Positions 1 through 5,782 are shown, counted from the stretch's first letter. The stretch is 8,999 nucleotides of DNA from Pseudomonadota bacterium (GCA_015486505.1 WFRP01000248.1:1-8999), one strand, 5' to 3'. Notes: generated by a model from the sequence alone, not told the origin. Numbers and translations are program-made.

Positions 1-18
1 CGATAAGGAGCTAGTTTC

Positions 19-132
19 TTGGTAATACCTGTTGACGTTGATGTCAATGAAATAGCTCAGTATGGCCGAGATTTTTCTTGGCGCAAACCATTCGGGGGCC
101 GTTTTGATTTTGAGGTATCCTTAATAATTTGA
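19..132 (+). pseudogene. Short truncated ORF, possible remnant of a transposase-like gene
   Basis: A 37-codon frame opens at a TTG (19-21) preceded by AAGGAG at 5-10 with 8 nt spacing, and ends at TGA (130-132). The product begins (M)VIPVDVDVNEIAQYGRDFSW, followed by RKP. The 'YGRDFSW..P' stretch resembles, from memory, the N-terminus of transposase or zinc-ribbon proteins of the DUF6431 type, where cysteine pairs would normally follow. No cysteines follow here, and the frame ends 5 nt before the first three-hairpin repeat. The good ribosome binding site and protein-like N-terminus suggest a once-real gene whose 3' part is lost. The family assignment is an inference, and a chance ORF cannot be excluded. 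Confidence 0.3.
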
Positions 133-136
133 GGTT

Positions 137-260
137 TTAGTACCTTACAGGTTATTTTCTGTACCAAAAAACAAGATTTAACAGTCAGAAAATGTTCTGA
201 TAAGAGTACTTATTTGCGGGCCGTAAGGCTCCGTTTGGGTTGCGGGGATTGTTCCCGCAT
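137..260 (+). repeat. Three-hairpin repeat, copy 1
   Basis: First of three full copies, in direct tandem with copy 2. Hairpin 1 pairs 139-161 with 186-210: AGTAC/GTACT, a bulged A, CTTA/TAAG, a second bulged A, CAG/CTG, a symmetric GTT/GTT internal loop, then ATTTTCTG/CAGAAAAT around a 24-nt variable loop. Hairpin 2 pairs 217-222 with 227-233 around a GTAA tetraloop, with one bulged T. Hairpin 3 pairs 241-246 with 254-259 (TGCGGG/CCCGCA). TTAG stands at both borders (137-140 and 260-263). The same architecture recurs in the other copies, so this is a defined element rather than random dyad symmetry. Its function is unknown. Confidence 0.85.
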
Positions 261-396
261 TAGTACCTTACAGGTTATTTTCTTGTTTTTTTCGACAGCT
301 TTTTTCAACTGTAAAAACAAGAAAATGTTCTGATAAGAGTACTTATTTGCGGGCTGAAAAGCCCTGTTTGGGTTGCGGGAGCTGTTCCCGCATTAG
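260..396 (+). repeat. Three-hairpin repeat, copy 2, abutting mazG start
   Basis: Second full copy, sharing its left TTAG (260-263) with the end of copy 1. Hairpin 1 has the same base (two bulged A's and a GTT/GTT internal loop) but a longer apical stem: 277-290 pairs perfectly with 313-326 (ATTTTCTTGTTTTT with its complement), with ACAG/CTGT pairing above it. Hairpin 2 is GGGCT/AGCCC (351-355 with 360-364) around a GAAA tetraloop. Its closing T-A pair replaces the C-G pair of the other copies, a compensatory change. Hairpin 3 is TGCGGGA/TCCCGCA (374-380 with 386-392). The copy ends in TTAG at 393-396, 2 nt before the mazG ATG, so it forms the whole immediate leader of that gene. Confidence 0.87.
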
Positions 397-398
397 AT

Positions 399-1202
399 AT
401 GGAAAATCAATCAAATGCATCAGCAGTTGCCTTAAAGTTCGATGAACTCTGGCAGACTGTATGTAAGTTGCGCGCGCCCGAGGGCTGTCCCTGGGACCGG
501 GAGCAGGATTTTTCTTCGATGAAAAATCAGTTTTTAGATGAGGTTTATGAGTTTGTTGATGCTCTGGAAGCTGACGATACTAAAGGTATGTCGGAGGAAC
601 TGGGCGATCTTTTCTTTCACCTGCTTTTCTTCAGTTGTCTCGGTGAAGACGGCGGCCGTTTCAGTTTAGAAAATACGCTGGCGCAGATTAAGGCCAAACT
701 TATCCGTCGGCATCCGCATGTGTTTTTAGAGACGGAAAAAGATATCTCGCCGGCTCAGGTCAAAGTCAACTGGGACAGGATCAAACGGGAGGTTGAGGGT
801 AAAGAGTATAAATCAGCTTTGGACTCGGTGCCCGCGTCGCTGCCGCCGTTGTTGAAAGCCTTTGTTTACGGTCAGAAAGCGGCAAAAGTCGGTTTTGACT
901 GGTCTTCTCCGGCTGAGGTTCTGCCCAAACTTCGGGAGGAGTTGGCTGAAGTTGAGGAGGTTCTCGAATCCGGTGGTGAACGTCTGCAGGATGAACTCGG
1001 CGACCTGCTGTTTGTTGTCGTAAATCTGGTGCGGTTGTCCGGTTTTGAGCCGGGCCGGGTGCTGAATCGGGCGAATCTGAAGTTCTCCCGCCGATACAGA
1101 TTTATGGAGCAGGCGGCCCGGGCGCAAGGTTCAGCCCTGGCCGAAATGACGCTTGAAAAACAGGAAATTTTATGGCTTAAAGCGAAATCGGAAGCGGGTT
1201 GA
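399..1202 (+). CDS. mazG: MazG nucleoside triphosphate pyrophosphohydrolase
   Basis: Predicted cytoplasmic enzyme that hydrolyses (d)NTPs to the monophosphate and pyrophosphate. In the known family it acts in house-cleaning of non-canonical nucleotides and in lowering (p)ppGpp during starvation. The 267 aa match the two-domain E. coli-type length (263 aa). The N-terminal domain has the GCPWDREQ signature (29-36), a metal-binding helix DEVYE (47-51, with Asp in place of the usual first Glu), EELGD (66-70) and RRHPHVF (103-109). The C-terminal domain repeats the motif as EELAE (180-184) and ELGD (199-202), and both sites look intact. The ATG at 399 is the only usable start: the frame is open upstream only to a TAA at 312-314 and has no ATG, GTG or TTG there. 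No Shine-Dalgarno sequence lies within 15 nt; the region is filled by hairpin 3 of repeat copy 2. The product has about 13 residues before the usual family start. It appears monocistronic. Confidence 0.95.
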   Translation: MENQSNASAVALKFDELWQTVCKLRAPEGCPWDREQDFSSMKNQFLDEVYEFVDALEADDTKGMSEELGDLFFHLLFFSCLGEDGGRFSLENTLAQIKAKLIRRHPHVFLETEKDISPAQVKVNWDRIKREVEGKEYKSALDSVPASLPPLLKAFVYGQKAAKVGFDWSSPAEVLPKLREELAEVEEVLESGGERLQDELGDLLFVVVNLVRLSGFEPGRVLNRANLKFSRRYRFMEQAARAQGSALAEMTLEKQEILWLKAKSEAG

Positions 1203-1536
1203 GCCGGCAGCTGAACCGCCTGCCTGTGGAAAACATTGTGGAATCAGGTGCATAATCATTTGATTTCGTTGGTAAAAGTAGTTTTTGAGCTTTAGCCGGT
1301 GATTGTGGGTTTTGGTTGAATAGTAATAAAATCAATAATTTACGCTGCACGTCGGTGCTATCTTATGGATAATAAAGATATTTTGCCGGTTACTCACAGC
1401 GTTTGTTAAATGGTTGTTGATGAAGTTGTTGAAAAGCTGTGAAGGAAACCATAATAACTGAATTATCTACTTGTAAATGAATGAAAAAGCCCGAAATGAA
1501 AAAGCCCGGAATGAAAAAAAACGAAGGCGCCGTTTG
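1203..1536. other. Intergenic region between mazG and the convergent kinase gene
   Basis: About 330 nt lying between two convergent genes. The only internal structures seen are a short GGCAG/CTGCC dyad just after the mazG stop (1206-1210 with 1220-1224, no T-run, so not a convincing terminator), a 15-bp tandem repeat at 1480-1524, and the weak minus-strand terminator at 1514-1538. The rest is AT-rich sequence with no coding frame supported by a ribosome binding site and no recognisable RNA gene. Confidence 0.6.
1480..1524. repeat. 15-bp tandem repeat, three units
   Basis: Three head-to-tail units of AATGAAAAAGCCCGR occupy 1480-1494, 1495-1509 and 1510-1524. The first two are nearly identical, and the third has AAA in place of GCC. 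Read on the minus strand, the array lies just beyond the kinase stop codon and gives repeated CGGGCTTTTT strings, as if part of a terminator had been duplicated. Read on the plus strand it could encode a basic (NEKAR)n start, but no ribosome binding site precedes that frame and it runs antisense into the kinase gene, so it is treated as noncoding. Confidence 0.7.
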
Positions 1537-1538
1537 TC
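1514..1538 (-). terminator. Weak intrinsic terminator of the kinase gene
   Basis: On the minus strand, starting at the kinase stop codon, AAACG and CGTTT pair around a GCGCCTT loop and run directly into a stretch of eight T's (1514-1521). The stem is only 5 bp, so the call rests mainly on the T-run and its position right after the stop. The neighbouring 15-bp repeats add further T5 runs downstream. Confidence 0.35.
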
Positions 1539-3726
1539 AAGTTTTTTGCAGGACTTTTTTGACGATCTCACCCAGACTCTGTATCGTGTAGGGCTTTTTG
1601 ATGAAAGCGGAGGGGCCGTAAGCGAGCGCTTTTTCAACTTCGCTGTTTTCCGAAAAGCCGCTGGCAATAACCGCTCTCAGACCGGGTTGAATTGCAATCA
1701 TACGGGCATAGGTCTGGCGGCCGTTGATGCCGGGTTCCATCAGCATATCAAGCAGTACCAAATCAAAATGCTCTTTTTTAATGATTTCGATTCCCTCTTC
1801 TCCGGACGCGGCGGTCAGGGTTTTATAGTTGAGTGTCGCCAGGAGTTCACCGGCAATATCACGCTGAATTGTTTCATCATCAACAATCAGAATTTTCTCC
1901 TGATTACCATTCAAGTCGGTGACTGCCGTTTTTTTCAGGTCTGATTCTGAGGTTAGTTCGTCCTCATCGTCGGCTTTTTTGCTTGCGGGAAGATAGATAG
2001 TGAAAGTTGTGCCGCTGTCATCACTGGTAAGTTTGATTTTACCGTCGTGGTCTTCGATGATGTTCCAGACGATGGCAAGGCCTAAGCCGGTCCCGCTGCG
2101 ACCCATACTTTTCTTGCTGTAAAAAGGTTCAAAAATATGGGCCTGATCAGTGAGCGAAATGCCCGGTCCGTCATCCCGGACGGCGATTGCGATATAACGG
2201 CCCGGCCGGTGCAGGATGTTATCCGAATCCGGCGTGTCGACTATATGATTATAGCTTGAGACCGTGATCGAGCCTTCCGGATTGGTGACCGCTTCAAACG
2301 CGTTTAGGAGCAGGTTGCCTAGAACCCGGCGGATGTGGATGGCTGAACCTTTGATATTATGGAGTTCAGGGTCAAGTTTCGTGGTCAGCGATATTTGTGG
2401 GCTTTGCTCAATTAAAGATTTAATCTCCGGTGAGTTGACGGTGTTTTTAATCTCCTGATTGATTGCCACCGTCTCTTTGACGGCGGCAACTCCACGGGTA
2501 ATGGTAAGCATATCGGCCACGACCTCGGCGGCCCGGTTGCCGGAATCCAATATCGCGGTGACCGGCCGGCGCAGAGGGCTGTCGGCCGGCAACTGCAGCA
2601 ATATAAGTTCCGGGTAGCTGATGATGCCGGAGAGAATATTGTTGAGATCGTGCGCCACTCCCCCGGCCATCAGGCCAATCGCCTCCATCTTTTGCTGGAG
2701 CCGCAACTTTTCTTCGGTCTGATGCAGCTTTTCGGCCTGTTGCTGAATTTTCAAGTTTTGTTCATGTAGTTTGCGGTTGTATTTTTTCAAGGTATAGTTG
2801 CGCCAGAGGAGAAGTAAAAATATGGCGGTTGCCAGCAGCATAATCCGGATTATGAGTTTATAGTTATTTCCCCGGTCATAACGTACCGCAATCCAGTTAT
2901 TTAAGATCTGTTGATGGGTTTTGGGGTCGATGGCGGCGATGGCTTTGTTGAAAATTGTTAAAAGTAGCGGTTCATCATTGCGGACGCCGATGCCCAACTC
3001 CCAGCGCTCATCAAATTTACCGGCGACTTTGAGCTCGCCGACAAAATCTTTCTGGATCGTGTAGCCGACGGTGGCCAGGGTGCCGATGAAACCGAAAAGC
3101 CTGCCGTTGACGACCTGCTTCAATCCTTCCGGGGTTGAAGCGACATCAACAATCTGCATCTTCGGGAAGCGTTTGCGCAGGATTTCATTAAAGGCGTAAC
3201 CTTTAACGATGCCGATTTTTTTATCGGTTATCATTGAGACTTCGTCAATGAACGGAGTTCCGGTACGGGCCGCCATAACCAGCGGGATACTCAGGTAGGG
3301 CTTGGTGAAATTCATATAGAGTCGCCGTTCCGGAGTCGGCATCGCCAGGGAAAAGATATCGCATTTCCGCGCCTTGGCAAAGGCTATCGACTCGCTCCAG
3401 TCACGGGTGGGAACCAGCTTAATCGGGATGCCGATCATTTTGGCAATGATGGCAAAATATTCAGCGGTCATACCGATATGTTTGCCGTTTTTAATCATTT
3501 CCAACGGCATCCAGTCGGGGTCGATACACATTTTGATAACTTTTTTCCGGGCCAGAAATTCTTTCTCCTGCGGGGTGAGCACCAGAATTTCATTTACGGT
3601 TTTTTGGGGAGTGCTTTTGGTGTTGTCGGATTGATAGATCTGGCATAATCCGGCCGGGGTTGAGACGAAATAAGTTGCCAGCAGGGCCAGCAGAGTGATA
3701 TGGCGAATGGTGAGATGGAAACGCAA
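1537..3726 (-). CDS. Hybrid sensor histidine kinase with periplasmic SBP_bac_3 sensor and C-terminal receiver
   Basis: Membrane-bound two-component kinase of 729 aa. Residues 1-29 form a signal sequence. Residues ~50-283 form a type 3 solute-binding domain (VIKMCIDPDWMPLE, then GMTAEYFAIIAK, then DIFSLAMPTPERR), expected to bind a small polar ligand in the periplasm. A single membrane helix (~291-308) is followed by a coiled coil (~311-346). The kinase core has its H-box in AGGVAHDLNN (phospho-accepting His359), N-box Asn475, a G1 box at 519-522 (DGPG), an F-box FEPFYS (532-537) and a G2 box GTGLG (545-549). A receiver (~611-727) has the acidic pair Asp616/617, phospho-acceptor Asp660 and Lys711. 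No HAMP, PAS or HPt domain is seen. The start is a TTG (minus strand, 3726-3724) with GGAG 6 nt upstream; it is the only start that keeps the signal peptide. All catalytic residues are present. The ligand is unknown; the neighbouring aap operon hints at amino acids. The receiver has no output domain, so phosphate must pass to a protein encoded elsewhere or serve as a regulatory sink. Confidence 0.93.
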   Translation of the reverse strand: MRFHLTIRHITLLALLATYFVSTPAGLCQIYQSDNTKSTPQKTVNEILVLTPQEKEFLARKKVIKMCIDPDWMPLEMIKNGKHIGMTAEYFAIIAKMIGIPIKLVPTRDWSESIAFAKARKCDIFSLAMPTPERRLYMNFTKPYLSIPLVMAARTGTPFIDEVSMITDKKIGIVKGYAFNEILRKRFPKMQIVDVASTPEGLKQVVNGRLFGFIGTLATVGYTIQKDFVGELKVAGKFDERWELGIGVRNDEPLLLTIFNKAIAAIDPKTHQQILNNWIAVRYDRGNNYKLIIRIMLLATAIFLLLLWRNYTLKKYNRKLHEQNLKIQQQAEKLHQTEEKLRLQQKMEAIGLMAGGVAHDLNNILSGIISYPELILLQLPADSPLRRPVTAILDSGNRAAEVVADMLTITRGVAAVKETVAINQEIKNTVNSPEIKSLIEQSPQISLTTKLDPELHNIKGSAIHIRRVLGNLLLNAFEAVTNPEGSITVSSYNHIVDTPDSDNILHRPGRYIAIAVRDDGPGISLTDQAHIFEPFYSKKSMGRSGTGLGLAIVWNIIEDHDGKIKLTSDDSGTTFTIYLPASKKADDEDELTSESDLKKTAVTDLNGNQEKILIVDDETIQRDIAGELLATLNYKTLTAASGEEGIEIIKKEHFDLVLLDMLMEPGINGRQTYARMIAIQPGLRAVIASGFSENSEVEKALAYGPSAFIKKPYTIQSLGEIVKKVLQKT

Positions 3727-3834
3727 GGTTAGCTCCGTAGTCGGTTTACGTTCAGAGCGCGGCGTTTGATTCGCGGCTCCAGCGGTTGCGGGTCAGGGCG
3801 TCAATTCAAGGTGATAAACCTTACTTTATTGGTC

Positions 3835-3864
3835 ATCATTACAGTATAAATACGTTTTAGTCAA
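3835..3864 (-). promoter_or_regulatory. Possible promoter for the kinase gene
   Basis: On the minus strand, TTGACT (3864-3859) is separated by 18 nt from AATGAT (3840-3835), giving about five of six and four of six matches to the sigma-70 boxes, roughly 110 nt upstream of the kinase start. The same stretch on the plus strand contains TATAAAT (3845-3851), which could serve as a -10 box for the PLD gene but has no good -35. The assignment is weak. Confidence 0.25.
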
Positions 3865-3878
3865 GTCTGAGAACGGGA

Positions 3879-3902
3879 GTTGCGGGATTTATTTCCGCAT
3901 TA
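3879..3902 (+). repeat. Fragment of the three-hairpin repeat (hairpin 3 only)
   Basis: The stretch matches the last part of the full repeat: TGCGGGA (3881-3887) pairs with TTCCGCA (3893-3899), followed by the border bases TTA. One G-C pair of the full copies has become a G-T (G-U) wobble, so the stem is kept. Hairpins 1 and 2 are not recognisable upstream. It ends about 13 nt before the AGGAG of the PLD gene and has the same orientation as that gene. Confidence 0.65.
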
Positions 3903-3923
3903 AGTAAAATATTCAGGAGACCT

Positions 3924-4490
3924 ATGCGAAAAAAATATTTCTTCAGTAGATTGACATTGGCGTTGGCATTGATTCTCTGCTTAAGCCGGCTGTCGGCGGC
4001 GGCGCCGATCAAGGTCTATTTCAGCCCGCAGGGCGGCGCGGAAGCGGCTTTGGTTGAACTTATCGATAACGCCCGGCAGAAACTTGATATCGCGGTCTAT
4101 TTTTTTACCAATCGCAACCTTGCCGCCGCCGTCAAGCGGGCCCATGAACGCGGGCTCAAAATCAGGGTTGTAATCGACGGCACCAATGAAAGTGATTATT
4201 CCAAAGGTTTCTATCTGCGGAAATACGGAGTTGATGTGCGCTATGCCCGGGGGCTGCCGAAAAAGTTGAAAAAGTCCCGGAAAGCCAGGCATCGGGTAAA
4301 AAAGTATGGCATCATGCATGATAAATTTATGGTGATTGATGATAAAATCGTCGCGACCGGCTCATACAACTGGACTGCGTCCGCGGAAAACTGGAATCGC
4401 GAAAATCTGCTGATTATAAATTCAGCGTCCCTGGCCCGCAGGTACACGCGGGAGTTTAAAAAAATTTGGGAAACTACGTTTATGAAATAA
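3924..4490 (+). CDS. Secreted phospholipase D-family protein, Nuc-like endonuclease
   Basis: A 188-aa protein with a signal sequence (basic MRKK, hydrophobic ~9-20, cleavage probably near LSAAAP at 23-28), so it should act in the periplasm or outside the cell. The mature part has one HKD motif, HDKFMVID (His132, Lys134, Asp139), followed by GSYNWT (146-151) and ENWNRENL (155-162). Family members with one HKD motif, such as the Salmonella plasmid nuclease Nuc, form a homodimer whose two His-Lys pairs build one active site cutting phosphodiester bonds in DNA. An earlier AVYFFTNRNLAAAVKRAHERG helix region (57-77) is also typical. A very basic patch (112-127, KKLKKSRKARHRVKK) sits just before the catalytic motif and would suit nucleic acid binding. 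AGGAG at 3915-3919 supports the ATG. Nuclease activity is more likely than lipase activity but is not shown by sequence alone. Confidence 0.85.
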   Translation: MRKKYFFSRLTLALALILCLSRLSAAAPIKVYFSPQGGAEAALVELIDNARQKLDIAVYFFTNRNLAAAVKRAHERGLKIRVVIDGTNESDYSKGFYLRKYGVDVRYARGLPKKLKKSRKARHRVKKYGIMHDKFMVIDDKIVATGSYNWTASAENWNRENLLIINSASLARRYTREFKKIWETTFMK

Positions 4491-4497
4491 TAGCGCT

Positions 4498-4536
4498 ACA
4501 CTATTTTTCTATCTTTTCCCTTTACAAAAATAGTGT
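4498..4536 (+). terminator. Terminator-like hairpin after the PLD gene
   Basis: ACACTATTTTT (4498-4508) pairs perfectly over 11 bp with AAAAATAGTGT (4526-4536) around a 17-nt loop, starting 7 nt after the stop codon. A short T-rich tract (TTTAATTTA) follows. The stem is AT-rich with a large loop, so it is weaker than a classic terminator, but its position fits and the symmetry would let it work on both strands. Confidence 0.5.
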
Positions 4537-4554
4537 TTTAATTTACTGTTGGTC

Positions 4555-4600
4555 GGGTTACATTGCTTAATGGGGGTTACATAGCTCATTGGGGGCGACA
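4555..4600. mobile_element. Solo end of an IS21-like insertion sequence (remnant)
   Basis: Repeats with a 19-bp period are seen: GGGTTACATTGCTTAATGG (4555-4573), GGGTTACATAGCTCATTGG (4574-4592) and the start of a third, GGGCGACA (4593-4600). Read on the minus strand this begins TGTCGCCCCCAATGAGC and continues with two TATGTAACCCCC-type units. A TGT terminus followed by several short direct repeats is how IS21-family ends are built. No istA or istB gene and no partner end is present, so this would be a remnant left by deletion. It ends exactly where repeat copy 3 begins. The family call rests on pattern memory. Confidence 0.45.
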
Positions 4601-4714
4601 TTAGTACCTTACAGGTTATTTTCGGTTTGAAAAAACAAGAAAATGTTCTGATAAGAGTACTTATTTGCGGGCCGAAAAGGCCCGATTGGGTTGTGGGATT
4701 TGTTCCCGCATTAG
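4601..4714 (+). repeat. Three-hairpin repeat, copy 3, upstream of the aap operon
   Basis: Third full copy and the shortest. Hairpin 1 pairs 4603-4623 with 4639-4661, with the same two bulged A's and GTT/GTT internal loop, but a short apical part (ATTTTC/GAAAAT with a 15-nt loop). Hairpin 2 is CGGGCC/GGCCCG (4668-4673 with 4679-4684), a perfect 6-bp stem around GAAAA. Hairpin 3 is TGTGGGA/TCCCGCA (4692-4698 with 4704-4710), where a C-G pair has become a T-G (U-G) wobble. TTAG borders both ends (4601-4604 and 4711-4714). It ends about 40 nt before the aapJ start and would form most of the operon leader if transcription starts upstream. Confidence 0.85.
4627..4655 (+). promoter_or_regulatory. 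Possible promoter inside repeat copy 3
   Basis: TTGAAA (4627-4632) and GATAAG (4650-4655) are separated by 17 nt, with five of six and four of six matches to sigma-70 boxes. Transcription would start near 4662 and give a leader made of hairpins 2 and 3 followed by the aapJ ribosome binding site. The -35-like part lies in the variable loop and is absent from copies 1 and 2, so this is not a general property of the element. Confidence 0.22.
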
Positions 4715-4753
4715 GGTTATCCGGTTAAAACTTCAACTTAAAAGGAGGGGCTT

Positions 4754-5773
4754 ATGAAATTCACGAAAACTCTGTGGTTGGTAATTGCGTTATGTCTTTT
4801 GATGTGCACTGTTGCCGAGGCGGGCAAAGACCTGGATGCGGTTAGAAAGAAGGGGTTTATTCAGGCCGGAGTTAACGGCGGGGTTTTCGGTTTCAGTATG
4901 CCGGATGCGAAAGGGGTCTGGCGCGGGCTGGATGTCGATACGGCCCGGGCCGTGGCCGCCGCGATTTTCGGTGATGCCAGTAAAGTTAAATTTACGCCTC
5001 TGACCGCCCAGCAGCGTTTTACCGCTCTGCAGTCGGGTGAGATCGACATTCTGACCCGAAATACGACCCGGACCTTGACCCGGGAAACCCAGTTGGGGCT
5101 CAATTTTGTCAGTGTCAACTATTACGACGGTCAGGGGTTTATGGTGCTTAAAAAACTCGGGGTCAAAAGCGCCAAGGATCTCGATGGGGCCACCGTTTGT
5201 GTCCTGCCCGGAACCACAACGGAACAGAACGCGGCTGATTTTTTCCGCAATCATAAAATGAAATGGAATCCGGTGGTTATCGAATCGACGACCGAGTTAT
5301 CGAAAGCCTTTTTTGCCGGCCGCTGCGATGTTCTGACTTCGGATTCTTCGCAGCTGGCGGGGATTAGGGCCGTAGCTCCCAATCCTGATGACTATACTAT
5401 TCTGCCGGAAATTATCTCAAAAGAGCCCCTGGCTCCGGCGGTGCGCCACGGTGATGACCAATTCCGGGATATTGTCGATTTTTCGGTTCTGGCCATGATC
5501 AATGCCGAGGAGTTAGGGATTACCTCCAAAAATGTTGATGAGATGCTCAAAAGCAAGAATCCGAAAATTCAGCGTTTTCTCGGGGTCCTGCCCGGAAACG
5601 GCAAAGCCCTGGGGCTCGATGAAAAATGGGCCTACAATATCGTCAAACAGGTTGGTAATTACGGCGAAGTCTTCGAGCGCAATGTCGGTGAGCATACCAG
5701 TCTCGGTCTGAAACGCGGCCTGAACGCCCTCTGGACTAACGGCGGCCTGATGTACTCGCCTCCGTTTAAATAA
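4754..5773 (+). CDS. aapJ: General L-amino acid ABC transporter, periplasmic binding protein AapJ
   Basis: A 339-aa solute-binding protein that captures L-amino acids in the periplasm and delivers them to the AapQ/AapM channel. A signal peptide (1-23, cleavage after AEA, no lipobox) is followed by a type 3 solute-binding fold: WRGLDVDTARAVAAAIFGD (56-74), TALQSGEIDILTRNTTRT (90-107), GATVCVLPGTTTE (145-157) and the C-terminal RGLNALWTNGGLMYSPPF (321-338), which marks the AapJ/BztA branch rather than shorter His- or Gln-binding proteins. Length also fits that branch (~340 aa against ~260 for others). A strong AAAGGAGG at 4741-4748 precedes the ATG with 5 nt spacing, stronger than the sites of the downstream genes, as expected for the component needed in excess. 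It is the first gene of the operon, and its leader contains repeat copy 3. Confidence 0.95.
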   Translation: MKFTKTLWLVIALCLLMCTVAEAGKDLDAVRKKGFIQAGVNGGVFGFSMPDAKGVWRGLDVDTARAVAAAIFGDASKVKFTPLTAQQRFTALQSGEIDILTRNTTRTLTRETQLGLNFVSVNYYDGQGFMVLKKLGVKSAKDLDGATVCVLPGTTTEQNAADFFRNHKMKWNPVVIESTTELSKAFFAGRCDVLTSDSSQLAGIRAVAPNPDDYTILPEIISKEPLAPAVRHGDDQFRDIVDFSVLAMINAEELGITSKNVDEMLKSKNPKIQRFLGVLPGNGKALGLDEKWAYNIVKQVGNYGEVFERNVGEHTSLGLKRGLNALWTNGGLMYSPPFK

Positions 5774-5782
5774 ATAAGTTTG

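Noticed and set aside
211..259. Hairpins 2 and 3 of the repeat considered as a cyclic di-GMP (GEMM) riboswitch or an intrinsic terminator
   Set aside because: The conserved GEMM core sequences are absent and no T-run follows either hairpin.
137..396. Tandem repeat copies considered as a CRISPR array or integron attC sites
   Set aside because: There are only two adjacent units with no spacer-like unique segments of constant length, and the borders lack the conserved attC core sites (GTTRRRY/RYYYAAC). The internal structure is three separate hairpins.
1206..1224. GGCAG/CTGCC dyad after mazG as a terminator
   Set aside because: The stem is only 5 bp, the loop is 9 nt, and no T-tract follows.
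1477..1944. Plus-strand ORF of 155 aa beginning MNEKARNEKARNEKK
   Set aside because: It has no ribosome binding site, starts in a short tandem repeat, and is otherwise antisense to the well-supported receiver and kinase coding region.
4790..5254. Minus-strand ORF of 154 aa inside aapJ
   Set aside because: It is a shadow of the aapJ coding frame. It has no family motif, and the plus-strand product is clearly recognisable.
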